Source of the DNA: Ureibacillus thermophilus
Lineage (GTDB): Bacteria > Bacillota > Bacilli > Bacillales_A > Planococcaceae
Length of the DNA stretch: 64,000 nt
Strand: one strand, 5' to 3'
Assembly (NCBI RefSeq): GCF_042657185.1
Contig: NZ_JBHSNN010000005.1
Program-made: the position numbers and the translations under genes
The notes under the pieces: model-generated
Told to the model about the DNA's origin: nothing
Database searches by the model: none
The model's input: only the letters and a program-made list of their open reading frames with translations
Part shown: positions 34,789 through 44,272 of the stretch, one piece after another
Position numbering within the stretch: position 1 is the stretch's first letter
Layout of the letters: every line of letters begins with the position of its first letter

Positions 34789-35579
34789 AAGTATTTATTA
34801 GTGCAGATTTAGAAGGGGTTGCGGGTTCAACCACTTGGATTGAGACGGAAAAAAATGCGCTGGATTATGTACCTTTTCAAAAGCAGATGACAAAAGAAGT
34901 GGAAGCTGCAATTGAAGGAGCCATCGCTGGCGGCGCAACGGAAATCGTTTTAAAAGATGCCCATGACTCTGCAAGAAATATTGATATTTCAAACTTGCCG
35001 GAAAATGTGAAAATTATCCGCGGCTGGACTGGCGATCCAATGTGTATGGTTGCCGGTTTAGATGAAAGTTTTGACCGCGCTATTTTTATCGGCTACCACA
35101 GCAAAGGCGGAAGCCATCGTAATCCATTGGCGCATACGTTAGTGGTCAGTGCCGATATAAAAATCAATGGAGAATATGCAAGTGAATTTTTAATTAATAC
35201 TTATGCAGCTGCACTGCATGGAGTTCCGGTCGCCTTTGTCAGCGGGGATGTTGGACTGACTGAGGAAGTGAAATCTTTAAACGAAAATATTGTAACTCTA
35301 CCAATCAAAGAAGGCATTGGCGGTGCAACCGTCAGCATCAGCCCGAAACTAGTGTTGAAAGAGACTAAAAGATTAGTAGAGGAAGCGATGAAAGTGGATC
35401 GGAAATCTCTCCAAATAATGCTTCCAAAGCATTTCGTTGTGGAGATTATTTACAGAGATCATACGCGTGCTTATCGAAACTCCTTTTATCCTGGGGCTCA
35501 ATATAAACCACATAATACCGTGATATTTGAAACAGACAATTATTTCGATGTGTTACGTGCATTGCAATTTTTAACATAA
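34785..35579 (+). CDS. dppA: D-aminopeptidase DppA (M55)
   Basis: A zinc-dependent D-stereospecific aminopeptidase of 264 residues that forms a ring decamer in Bacillus subtilis and prefers D-Ala peptides. Metal and catalytic residues fall in ISADLEGVAG, KDAHDSARN, GYHSKGGS and SGDVGLTEE. It overlaps the dipeptidase gene by four bases, so the two D-amino-acid enzymes are translated together. Confidence 0.95.
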   Translation: MKVFISADLEGVAGSTTWIETEKNALDYVPFQKQMTKEVEAAIEGAIAGGATEIVLKDAHDSARNIDISNLPENVKIIRGWTGDPMCMVAGLDESFDRAIFIGYHSKGGSHRNPLAHTLVVSADIKINGEYASEFLINTYAAALHGVPVAFVSGDVGLTEEVKSLNENIVTLPIKEGIGGATVSISPKLVLKETKRLVEEAMKVDRKSLQIMLPKHFVVEIIYRDHTRAYRNSFYPGAQYKPHNTVIFETDNYFDVLRALQFLT

Positions 35580-35591
35580 AGGTGGATTAGC

Positions 35592-36659
35592 ATGAAAATT
35601 ACAGACATCCAATGTTTTGATGTGGAAGCCCCTCTCATTACACCATTTAAAACGGCTTTAAGAACAGTAGATAAAATCAAAAATATTGGGGTTTATATCT
35701 ATACAGATGAAGGGCAGGTCGGCATAGGAGAAGCGGCTCCTACTGCTGTCATTACAGGTGAAACCCGCGAATCCATTATCGGGGCAATTCAACTATATAT
35801 AAAACCTGCAATTATAGGCATGGAAATTGAAGAAATTGCTCTAATTATGGAGCGCATCGACCAATGCCTCCATAAAAATACAAGCGCAAAAGCAGCGGTG
35901 GATATGGCCATTTATGATTTATTTGCCAAGCGCTATAACGCGCCTTTATATAAAGTGTTGGGCGGCTACCGCAAAGAGCTTGTAACGGACATCACAATCA
36001 GCGTCAATGATGTCCAGACGATGGTGGATGACAGTTTAAAAGCAGTGAATCGGGGATATGAAACTTTGAAAGTGAAAGTAGGAAAAGATCAGGAAAAAGA
36101 TGTTGAGCGGGTCATTGCCATAAGAAAAGCTGTGGGACCAAAAGTAAAAATCCGTGTAGATGCAAACCAAGGCTGGTCTCCTAAAGAAGCTGTCAGAATT
36201 ATTCGTAAATTAGAAGATGCCGATGTCAATATAGAGTTAGTAGAACAGCCTGTTCACTATGCTGATTTGGAAGGCTTGCAATATGTCACAGCCCATACCG
36301 AAACCAACATATTAGCCGATGAAAGTGTGTTTTCTCCAAAAGATGCATTGAAACTTATCGAGATGCGCGCCTGCGACTGCATCAATATTAAATTGATGAA
36401 AACAGGCGGGATTTACCAAGCCCAGAAAATTGTTCACATTGCTGAAGCATATGGCATAGAGTGCATGATCGGCTGCATGTTGGAAACAAAAATCAGCGTA
36501 AGTGCTGCAGCGCATTTTGCTGCATCACAAAAGAACACTACAATGGTGGATTTAGATGGGCCAAGCCTTTGTTTGAAAGATCCTGTAACAGGTGGTCCAA
36601 CATTCGAAAACCAATGGATAAGAATGTCTGATGCCCCTGGAATAGGATTTTCAATATAA
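35592..36659 (+). CDS. ykfB: L-Ala-D/L-Glu epimerase (YkfB)
   Basis: An enolase-superfamily enzyme of 355 residues that converts L-Ala-D-Glu from murein to L-Ala-L-Glu. The general base pair is in TLKVKVGK and CINIKLMKTGG, and metal ligands are in RVDANQGW, ELVEQPV and ILADESVF. It follows dppA by 12 bases and precedes the peptide transporter, as expected for murein-peptide use. Confidence 0.94.
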   Translation: MKITDIQCFDVEAPLITPFKTALRTVDKIKNIGVYIYTDEGQVGIGEAAPTAVITGETRESIIGAIQLYIKPAIIGMEIEEIALIMERIDQCLHKNTSAKAAVDMAIYDLFAKRYNAPLYKVLGGYRKELVTDITISVNDVQTMVDDSLKAVNRGYETLKVKVGKDQEKDVERVIAIRKAVGPKVKIRVDANQGWSPKEAVRIIRKLEDADVNIELVEQPVHYADLEGLQYVTAHTETNILADESVFSPKDALKLIEMRACDCINIKLMKTGGIYQAQKIVHIAEAYGIECMIGCMLETKISVSAAAHFAASQKNTTMVDLDGPSLCLKDPVTGGPTFENQWIRMSDAPGIGFSI

Positions 36660-36687
36660 AATTTTTTAGAAATATAGGGGGGTCAAA

Positions 36688-38526
36688 ATGAAGAAAAGCT
36701 TGAAAATGTACTTACTCTTTTTGCTGGCTTGCATTTCTCTTATTCTAGCAGCATGCAGCGAAGATGAGGAAGAAACAAAAGAAAAAGAATCTGTATACCG
36801 CATCGTGTACTCAGGTGAAATTAAAACGCTGAACTATTTAAAAACATCTGAGACAAATGAGTTTGCTGTTGCTGCAAACTTGGTGGATGGCTTAATCGAG
36901 TATGACAAATACGGGGTTCCTCAACCAGGTTTAGCTGAATCTTGGGAATCAAATGAAGATGCTTCCGTATGGACATTTAATCTTCGAAAAGGCGTTAAAT
37001 GGGTGGATTATGAAGGCAATGAAGTTGCTGAAGTAACTGCTCATGACTTCGTGGATGGTTTGAAATATGTGCTTGATGCGAAAAATGAATCTTCCACAGC
37101 TTGGATTGCAACAGTCGTGAAGAATGGTAGTGCCTTTTACGACGGAGAAATTACAGATTTTTCACAAGTAGGTGTAAAAGCTCTTGACGATTATACGCTC
37201 GAGTACACATTGGAAGGGCCAACTCCTTATTTCCTTTCCATGTTGAACTATGTATGTTTCTTCCCGGTTTATGGAGAGTTTTTAGAAGAAAAAGGAGATG
37301 CCTTTGGTACTTCCAAAGAAAACTTCTTGTACAACGGAGCTTATATATTAACTGATTTTGAACCGCAAAATAAACGGGTATTGACGAAAAACCCTACTTA
37401 CTGGGATAAAGACAATGTATTTATCGACAAAATCGAGTACAAGTATAACAAAGAAGCAGCGAACGTAGCGCCGGAATTATTCTTGCGCGGAGAAGTGGAT
37501 GAAGCTGCTATCCCAACGGCAATTTTAGATGATTGGTTCAACGATCCTAAGAAAAAAGATTTAATTCGTCAAAGTACAACAAGCTTCTACTCTTATTTCT
37601 ATGCATTCAACTTCGATCCGCAATTTGATGCAGAATATGAGCCAGAAAACTGGAAAGTGGCAGTGAATAACAAAAACTTCCGTAAATCTTTATTCCATGC
37701 CCTTGACCGCGTTTCTGCCATGTTGACAGAAGAACCTTATGAACCAGAATCATTATTAAACAATACCATCACACCTAAAAACTTTGTGGATGTAGATGGT
37801 GTCGACTATACACAATTAGAACCGTTGGCGAAATTTACAAATAATGATTCCTTTGATAAAGACCTAGCGCTTGAATATAAAGAAAAAGCGATGGCTGAGC
37901 TTCAAGGAAAAGCAACTTTCCCTGTGAAAGTCTTAATGCCTTACAACTCTGGAATGCCAGACTGGGCAAACCGTGCGCAAGTGATTGAACAACAAATGGA
38001 AAATCTATTAGGCAAAGATTATATTGACATTATTGTGTATGCAGGACCTTCAACAGGATTCCTTGGCGAAATCCGCCGTCCAGGTAAGTTTGCCTTTATG
38101 GAAGTGAACTGGGGTCCAGACTATGCGGATCCATCCACTTACACAGACCCATTTACTACAGGCGGAACATATAACAAACCAGAATTAGCAGAAGGATATA
38201 CAGATACAAATGGCCAACCAATCTATGACAATATGGTCAACAAAGCAAAAGCAGCTATTGACCCGAAAGAGCGTTATCCATTATTTGCTGAAGCGGAAGC
38301 ATTCTTAATTGAAGAAGCATTCGTTGTTCCATACAAAGTAGGCGGTTCAGGATATATTGCATCAAGATTGAATCCATTTGATGCACAATACTCTCAATTC
38401 GGCGTTTCCAACGAGAAATTCAAAGGCCGCAAATTGTTGGACAAACCAATGAACAACGAACAATTCAAAGAAGCAAAAGCACAGTGGGAAAAAGAACGTG
38501 CTCAAGCTTTAGCTGAAGCGAAATAA
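36688..38526 (+). CDS. dppE: Dipeptide/murein peptide ABC substrate-binding lipoprotein DppE
   Basis: A cluster-C (OppA/DppE) solute-binding lipoprotein of 612 residues. The signal ends with LILAAC (C23). The core has SGEIKTLNYL, the block LVDGLIEYDKYGVPQPGLAESWE and KDNVFIDKIEYKYN. It brings peptides to the DppBC permease. An intercistronic hairpin follows, which may keep this message more abundant than the membrane genes. Confidence 0.93.
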   Translation: MKKSLKMYLLFLLACISLILAACSEDEEETKEKESVYRIVYSGEIKTLNYLKTSETNEFAVAANLVDGLIEYDKYGVPQPGLAESWESNEDASVWTFNLRKGVKWVDYEGNEVAEVTAHDFVDGLKYVLDAKNESSTAWIATVVKNGSAFYDGEITDFSQVGVKALDDYTLEYTLEGPTPYFLSMLNYVCFFPVYGEFLEEKGDAFGTSKENFLYNGAYILTDFEPQNKRVLTKNPTYWDKDNVFIDKIEYKYNKEAANVAPELFLRGEVDEAAIPTAILDDWFNDPKKKDLIRQSTTSFYSYFYAFNFDPQFDAEYEPENWKVAVNNKNFRKSLFHALDRVSAMLTEEPYEPESLLNNTITPKNFVDVDGVDYTQLEPLAKFTNNDSFDKDLALEYKEKAMAELQGKATFPVKVLMPYNSGMPDWANRAQVIEQQMENLLGKDYIDIIVYAGPSTGFLGEIRRPGKFAFMEVNWGPDYADPSTYTDPFTTGGTYNKPELAEGYTDTNGQPIYDNMVNKAKAAIDPKERYPLFAEAEAFLIEEAFVVPYKVGGSGYIASRLNPFDAQYSQFGVSNEKFKGRKLLDKPMNNEQFKEAKAQWEKERAQALAEAK

Positions 38527-38564
38527 AACATTTATTCAATGAATTGATTCATAGAATTGCGTTT

Positions 38565-38600
38565 GAAGAAGGAGATGGCCTAGTATCATCTCCTTTCTTC
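38565..38600 (+). promoter_or_regulatory. Intercistronic hairpin between dppE and dppB
   Basis: GAAGAAGGAGATG pairs with CATCTCCTTTCTTC (one bulge). No T run follows, so it looks like a 3'-end stabilising or partial attenuation hairpin, common after binding-protein genes. Confidence 0.65.
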
Positions 38601-38629
38601 ACTTCTATAGGCAGCAAGGGGGGACGAAA

Positions 38630-39574
38630 ATGATAGAGTATATCGGGAAAAGGCTTTTGCAGTCGGTAGTGACGCTATTTATTATTGTGACCGCGGTGTT
38701 TTTATTACTGCGTTTATTGCCTGAAGAAGGCTATTTAGGTGCTGCTGCTGATAAAATGACGCCGGAACAACAAGAAATTTATTTAACGAATTTAGGGCTG
38801 CGGGATCCAATACTCGTTCAATTAGGAAACTTTTACATAGATTTATTGAGAGGTGATTTTGGAAAATCCATTACCTACCGTACGGATGTACCTGTGATGG
38901 ATATTATTACAGATAAAATCATGTATTCTTTAACTTTTGGAGTGGCTGCGGTCATCGTTTCCATTCTCATTGGGGTTCCATTAGGGATTTTAATGGCCCA
39001 ATTTAAAGGAAGATGGCTAGATCGACTAGGGACAGGATATATTGTTTTTATTGTGGCAGTGCCTTCCATGGTTTATTTCTTGCTTATCCAAGTCTATATC
39101 ACAGATTTTTTCAATTTGCCTATGTTGTTTGATGAAGATAGGCCAATTACTTGGGTTTTGCCGCTCATTTCATTATCTTTGGGGCCTATCGCTTCTTATG
39201 CCATGTGGATGAGACGTTATATGGTGGATGAATTAAATAAAGACTACATTAAATTGGCAAGAGCAAAAGGTGTTAAAGAGCGTACAATCATGTTTCGCCA
39301 TGTATTAAGAAATGCCTTTATACCACTTTCTCAATATTTGCCAGCGACAATTTTATTAACAATAACGGGTTCAATTTATATTGAATCTTTATATTCCATT
39401 CCAGGAATGGGTGGCTTGCTTGTAGATGCCATCCAGCGTCAAGATAATCCCCTTGTTCAAGCACTTGTCTTGATCTTCTCATCTTTAGGGATCATCGGCC
39501 TATTTTTAGGTGATGTTTTAATGGCCCTCGTTGATCCTCGCATTAAATTTGGAAAAGGGGAGAGTGTTCGCTGA
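38630..39574 (+). CDS. dppB: Peptide ABC transporter permease DppB
   Basis: Permease subunit of 314 residues with six hydrophobic segments. The first helix starts YIGKRLLQSVVTLFIIVTAVFLLLR, as in the OppB/DppB family, and the EAA loop reads RAKGVKERTIMFRHVLRN. It overlaps dppC by one base at 39574. Ribosome site AAGGGGGG. Confidence 0.95.
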   Translation: MIEYIGKRLLQSVVTLFIIVTAVFLLLRLLPEEGYLGAAADKMTPEQQEIYLTNLGLRDPILVQLGNFYIDLLRGDFGKSITYRTDVPVMDIITDKIMYSLTFGVAAVIVSILIGVPLGILMAQFKGRWLDRLGTGYIVFIVAVPSMVYFLLIQVYITDFFNLPMLFDEDRPITWVLPLISLSLGPIASYAMWMRRYMVDELNKDYIKLARAKGVKERTIMFRHVLRNAFIPLSQYLPATILLTITGSIYIESLYSIPGMGGLLVDAIQRQDNPLVQALVLIFSSLGIIGLFLGDVLMALVDPRIKFGKGESVR

Positions 39575-40548
39575 TGGGCTTATATTCAGAAGAAATTCGC
39601 AATATTACAGACAAATCGACGGAACAATTATTTGAATTTGCTGCGCAAGATGAAGATCAGGCAGAAAAAATAGGCTATTCCAATTATTCTTATTGGCGGT
39701 CTACTTGGCAGTCTTTTTTAAAAAATAAAGTGGCCGTAACTTTGCTCATTTTAGTTCTTGCCCTAGTATTGTTTGTTTTAATTCAGCCTTATTTGCCAAA
39801 CCAAAAATCGCCAACAGAAATCTACTTGGATCCGGATACAGGCTATCAAGCTCGAAATGTCAAACCGAACGAAGATTTTTGGTTCGGGACAAACTCCATT
39901 GGCCAAGACTTATGGTCGCGCATTTGGGCAGGAACTAGAACTTCATTATTTATCGGTGTCGTTGTCGCCGTTGTGGAAGCCATCATTGGCATTGCGGTTG
40001 GCGCCCTTTGGGGATATTCCAGAAAATTAGAAGGTACCATTACCCATGTTTATAACGTGTTCGAAAATATCCCAACGACTATCGTATTAATCTTAATGTC
40101 TTTAATATTACGCCCTAGTATCTCAACCATTATTATTGCGATGTGCATCACCGGTTGGGTGGAGATGGCAAGATTTATCCGAAACCAAATCGTCATTTTG
40201 AGAGATCGGGAATATAACTTAGCATCAAGAACATTGGGAACACCAACATCCCGCATTATTTTGAAAAACTTATTGCCGTATTTAATTTCGATTATTATGC
40301 TGCGAATGAGTTTAGCGATTCCTTTCGCCATAGGTTCAGAAGTATTTTTAACTTACATCGGCCTAGGGCTACCGGTAAGCGAACCATCTTTAGGAAATTT
40401 AATCAATGAAGGTCGAGTATTGATGATGTCTCCGGATTTGCGATATCAGCTTCTATTCCCAAGTATCGTATTAAGCTTTATAACGATTTCCTTCTATATT
40501 ATAGGAAATGCCTTTGCTGACGCAGCTGATCCGAAAAATCACGTATAG
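39574..40548 (+). CDS. dppC: Peptide ABC transporter permease DppC
   Basis: Second permease subunit, 324 residues. A long cytoplasmic N-terminus (about 45 residues) precedes the helices, as in OppC/DppC. Family motifs are FGTNSIGQDLWSRIWAGTRTSL and the EAA loop ASRTLGTPTSRIILKNLLP. It is 11 bases before dppD. Confidence 0.95.
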   Translation: MGLYSEEIRNITDKSTEQLFEFAAQDEDQAEKIGYSNYSYWRSTWQSFLKNKVAVTLLILVLALVLFVLIQPYLPNQKSPTEIYLDPDTGYQARNVKPNEDFWFGTNSIGQDLWSRIWAGTRTSLFIGVVVAVVEAIIGIAVGALWGYSRKLEGTITHVYNVFENIPTTIVLILMSLILRPSISTIIIAMCITGWVEMARFIRNQIVILRDREYNLASRTLGTPTSRIILKNLLPYLISIIMLRMSLAIPFAIGSEVFLTYIGLGLPVSEPSLGNLINEGRVLMMSPDLRYQLLFPSIVLSFITISFYIIGNAFADAADPKNHV

Positions 40549-40559
40549 GAGGCATTCAG

Positions 40560-41615
40560 ATGAAAGAGACAAAGGAAAAAATCTTATCTATAGAAAATTT
40601 AGTCATTAAGTTTTCATTGCGCGGTAAAGTCCTGACAGCGATTCGCGACGTATCTTTAGATTTGTATAAAGGCGAAAGTTTAGCCATCGTAGGTGAATCT
40701 GGGTCGGGAAAATCGGTTCTAATGAAATCTATAATGGGATTATTAGATAAAAACGGCTACATTGCGCAAGGTAAAATTCTCTATCAAGAAAAAGATTTAG
40801 CCCAATTCAAAACGGAAAAGGATTGGTTAAAAATCCGTGGGAAAGAAATTGCCATGGTAACCCAAGACCCGATGACTTCCCTCAACCCTCTAAAAAACAT
40901 CGGGAAGCAAATAGAAGAGGCGGTTGTTTTGCATCAAGGATTAAAAGGTAAAGAAGCCTATGAAAAGGTGCTTCAATTGCTTCGAGATGTGGGCATCCAA
41001 GATCCGGAAAGGCGATACAAACAATATCCCCATGAATTTTCTGGTGGAATGCGTCAACGAATTGTTATCGCCATCGCCATTGCCTGCAATCCAAAAATAT
41101 TAATATGCGATGAACCAACTACGGCTTTGGATGTAACGATTCAGGCTCAAATTTTAAACTTGCTGAAAACGCTTCAGGAAAAATATCAGTTAACTACGAT
41201 TTATATTACCCATGACTTGGGGGTCGTTGCAAAAGTAGCCGATCGGGTTGCGGTCATGTATGCAGGCGATGTCATTGAATTTGGAAAAACGGATGAAATC
41301 TTTTTTAATGCAAAACATCCGTATACCTGGGCTTTAATTTCCTCCCTTCCACAATTGGGTGAAAAAGGAAAAGAATTATATTCCATTAAAGGAACGCCTC
41401 CGAATCTATTTAAAGAAATCAAGGGTGATGCTTTTGCCCCTCGCAATCCTTATGCGTTGAAAATTGATTTTGTAGAAACCCCACCTTACTTTAAAGTAAG
41501 TGATACGCATTTTGCGAAAACTTGGCTGATGCATCCCAATGCCCCAAAAGTAGAGCCTCCTGAAGTGTTAAAAAAATTCTTTGAAGAAGGGAGACTGTAT
41601 GCCCATGGGGGATAG
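40560..41615 (+). CDS. dppD: Peptide ABC transporter ATP-binding protein DppD
   Basis: First ATPase, 351 residues. Walker A GESGSGKS, signature FSGGMRQR, Walker B ILICDEP and the H-loop ITHDLG are present. The C-terminal oligopeptide-transporter extension (KGTPPNLF) is there, though the usual iron-sulfur cysteines are not obvious. It overlaps dppF by 17 bases. Confidence 0.95.
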   Translation: MKETKEKILSIENLVIKFSLRGKVLTAIRDVSLDLYKGESLAIVGESGSGKSVLMKSIMGLLDKNGYIAQGKILYQEKDLAQFKTEKDWLKIRGKEIAMVTQDPMTSLNPLKNIGKQIEEAVVLHQGLKGKEAYEKVLQLLRDVGIQDPERRYKQYPHEFSGGMRQRIVIAIAIACNPKILICDEPTTALDVTIQAQILNLLKTLQEKYQLTTIYITHDLGVVAKVADRVAVMYAGDVIEFGKTDEIFFNAKHPYTWALISSLPQLGEKGKELYSIKGTPPNLFKEIKGDAFAPRNPYALKIDFVETPPYFKVSDTHFAKTWLMHPNAPKVEPPEVLKKFFEEGRLYAHGG

Positions 41616-42552
41616 AGAAGTATTGCTGGAAGTGAAAAAATTAAATGTGACTTTTGGAAAAGGCAAGAAAAAATTTGAAGCCATAAAAAATGTAAGTTTT
41701 CAAATCTACAAAGGCGAAACCTTTGGATTAGTAGGGGAATCAGGCTCTGGAAAAACTACGATTGGCAGAGCCATCATGCGTTTAAATGAGGTAACCAGCG
41801 GCGAAATTTTGTTTAAAGGCAAGCGCATTAATGGAAAAATACCAAAAGATTGGGATCGTGAAATCACCCAAAAAATCCAAATGATTTTCCAAGACCCAAT
41901 GGCTTCTTTAAATGAACGGGCAAAAGTAGACTATATTATTAGCGAAGGTTTAATCAATACAAAGAAATATTCCAATGAAAATGAACGGCAAGAGAAGGTG
42001 CGGGATGCATTGCTGCAAGTTGGGCTTTTGCCGGAGTTTGCTTCCCGCTTTCCCCATGAATTTTCCGGCGGCCAGCGCCAGCGGATTGGGATAGCCCGTG
42101 CTTTAGTCATGGAACCAGAGTTTATTATTGCCGATGAGCCCATTTCTGCACTGGATGTTTCTATTCGGGCGCAAGTTTTAAATCTATTAACTAAACTGCA
42201 GCAACAAAAAAATTTGACTTATCTTTTCATTGCCCACGATTTATCCATTGTCCGCTTCTTCACTGATCGGACAGCTGTGATTTATAAAGGAAACATTGTG
42301 GAATTGGCAGAGACCGAGAAAATATTTTCCAATCCTCTTCATCCATATACTCGTGCATTGTTGTCCGCTGTTCCTGAACCGAATCCATACAAGGAACGCA
42401 GCAAAAAAATGGAAATATACGATCCTTCTCAACATCACTACGATAAAATGCCTCCTTCTTTTGTTGAAATTGAAGAAGGTCATTTTGTCCTTGCCAATGA
42501 AGAAGAAGTGGAACGATACTGTGAAATTCTAAAAATGGGGGTAAGCATGTGA
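41599..42552 (+). CDS. dppF: Peptide ABC transporter ATP-binding protein DppF
   Basis: Second ATPase, about 317 residues. Walker A GESGSGKT, signature FSGGQRQR, Walker B FIIADEP and H-loop IAHDLS are present, with the typical FQDPMASLN Q-loop. ATG 41599 follows GAAGGGAG; the frame is open slightly upstream. It overlaps ykfA by four bases (GTGA). Confidence 0.95.
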   Translation: MPMGDREVLLEVKKLNVTFGKGKKKFEAIKNVSFQIYKGETFGLVGESGSGKTTIGRAIMRLNEVTSGEILFKGKRINGKIPKDWDREITQKIQMIFQDPMASLNERAKVDYIISEGLINTKKYSNENERQEKVRDALLQVGLLPEFASRFPHEFSGGQRQRIGIARALVMEPEFIIADEPISALDVSIRAQVLNLLTKLQQQKNLTYLFIAHDLSIVRFFTDRTAVIYKGNIVELAETEKIFSNPLHPYTRALLSAVPEPNPYKERSKKMEIYDPSQHHYDKMPPSFVEIEEGHFVLANEEEVERYCEILKMGVSM

Positions 42553-43481
42553 GAATTCCAAAATCGTTAAAAAAAGGAGATACCATTGGTTTAATCAGCG
42601 CGTCAAGCCCAACGCCGCCAGAAAATTTGCCAAAAGCCATTAAATCGGTGGAAGACCTTGGCTTTAACGTCGTTGTAGGGGAAACATGCAAGGAAAGACA
42701 TGGGTATTTAGCCGGGAAAGATGAATTGAGAGCAAATGAAGTCAATGAAATGTTCCGCAATCCTGAAATTGACGGGATTTTCTGTATACGTGGAGGATAT
42801 GGCGCTGCAAGAATTTTGCCACTATTAGACTTAGAAATGATTAAACAAAAGCCGAAAGTCTTTGCAGGCTATAGCGATGTAACAGCGCTTCATATTGTAT
42901 TCAATCAAAAATGCGATTTTGTTACATTCCATTCGCCGATGCCTTCCACAGAATTTATCAAAGAAGAAATGGATGAATATACGTGGAATTCCTTTTTATC
43001 ATGTGTAATGGATACGGAACGGTCTGATTATGTGTTGGAAAATGCGGATGGAAAACCGATGACTGTTCTTGTTCCTGGCGAAGCAACTGGGGAACTGGTT
43101 GGCGGAAATTTAACATTAGTGGCTTCCTCATTAGGCACTCCTTACGAAATTGATACAAAAGGAAAAATTTTGTTCTTGGAAGATATTGATGAATATGAAC
43201 GAAGTGTAGACCGGATGCTGACGCAGCTGAAACAAGCAGGCAAGTTTGATGATGCAGCGGGCATTTTGTTAGGCGGCTGGACAAATTGCGGTCCGCAAAA
43301 TCCGGAAAAGCCTGAACAAAGCTTGCGATTACTAACAATCTTTGAGGAAATTTTAGTACCGACAGGCAAACCGATATTAATGGACATTACATGTGGTCAT
43401 GTGTTGCCTACGATGACGCTGCCATTAGGCAAGAAGATTACATTTAATACCGAAACGAAAACGATTAAAGTGATTGGATAG
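42549..43481 (+). CDS. ykfA: Murein tetrapeptide LD-carboxypeptidase (S66, YkfA)
   Basis: A cytoplasmic serine peptidase of 310 residues that removes the terminal D-Ala from murein tetrapeptide. The nucleophile motif is FAGYSDVTALH; Glu and His of the triad are near LFLEDIDEYE and DITCGHVLP. It starts at GTG 42549, coupled to dppF by overlap. Confidence 0.93.
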   Translation: MRIPKSLKKGDTIGLISASSPTPPENLPKAIKSVEDLGFNVVVGETCKERHGYLAGKDELRANEVNEMFRNPEIDGIFCIRGGYGAARILPLLDLEMIKQKPKVFAGYSDVTALHIVFNQKCDFVTFHSPMPSTEFIKEEMDEYTWNSFLSCVMDTERSDYVLENADGKPMTVLVPGEATGELVGGNLTLVASSLGTPYEIDTKGKILFLEDIDEYERSVDRMLTQLKQAGKFDDAAGILLGGWTNCGPQNPEKPEQSLRLLTIFEEILVPTGKPILMDITCGHVLPTMTLPLGKKITFNTETKTIKVIG

Positions 43482-43489
43482 GTGGCAAG

Positions 43490-44272
43490 ATGGAACAAAT
43501 CCGAACCTTGTTGGAACAAGTGGATTGTAAAACACATCTTTTTGTGAAAGATTTAAAAACGAACGAATACCTAATCGCTGAAAAGATGGATGAAGTTTTC
43601 TCGAGCGCAAGTATTATTAAAGTTCCGATTTTATGCGCCGTCCTTCATTACGTACAGGAGCATCAGCTTTCCTTAAATCATTCAGTCGATATTTCACCTG
43701 AAAATAAAGTGGACTTCAGCGTCATTACAGAACAGGATTTAACCACAAGCACCATTTATGAGTTGCTCTATTGGATGACTGTTGTAAGCGACAACTCTGC
43801 CACTAATGTATTGATTGATTTACTTGGCTTTGATTATTTGAACACATATTTCCATCATATCGGCTTGAAAAATACAAAGCTGCAACGGAAGATGATGGAT
43901 TTTGACCGGTTGAATCAAGGATATGATAATGTCACAACAGCAAGGGATATGGCAGATTTATTTACAATGATTTCCCAACAAACATTATTGCCTGAAAAGC
44001 TAAATCGATTAGCAATTGACATATTATGCAAACAAACAGACTATGAACGTTTAAAGAGATATATTAAAGATGCCCGAATCGCCCACAAAACGGGCAGTCT
44101 GGATACAGTATGCCATGATGTGGGAATTGTGTATCATCGAAATGGGAACTATATCATCGGTGTATTTTTGACAGAAGTGAGAGACTTTGAAATGGGAAAA
44201 CGATGGATTGGACGCATTTCAAAAATGGTGTATGACTATTATGAATCAGATAAAGGGGGAGAAACCCTATGA
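43490..44272 (+). CDS. Leaderless class-A beta-lactamase-like serine hydrolase
   Basis: A 260-residue penicillin-recognising protein with SIIK (S41, K44), SDN (S100-N102) and KTG (200-202), the three active-site motifs of class A beta-lactamases. The omega-loop Glu region of true beta-lactamases (ExxLN) is not evident; RKMMDFDRLNQG is found instead. There is no signal peptide, so it should stay in the cytoplasm among imported murein peptides. A role as DD- or LD-peptidase, or amidase on such peptides, is inferred from the operon. It overlaps ykfC by four bases. Confidence 0.82.
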   Translation: MEQIRTLLEQVDCKTHLFVKDLKTNEYLIAEKMDEVFSSASIIKVPILCAVLHYVQEHQLSLNHSVDISPENKVDFSVITEQDLTTSTIYELLYWMTVVSDNSATNVLIDLLGFDYLNTYFHHIGLKNTKLQRKMMDFDRLNQGYDNVTTARDMADLFTMISQQTLLPEKLNRLAIDILCKQTDYERLKRYIKDARIAHKTGSLDTVCHDVGIVYHRNGNYIIGVFLTEVRDFEMGKRWIGRISKMVYDYYESDKGGETL

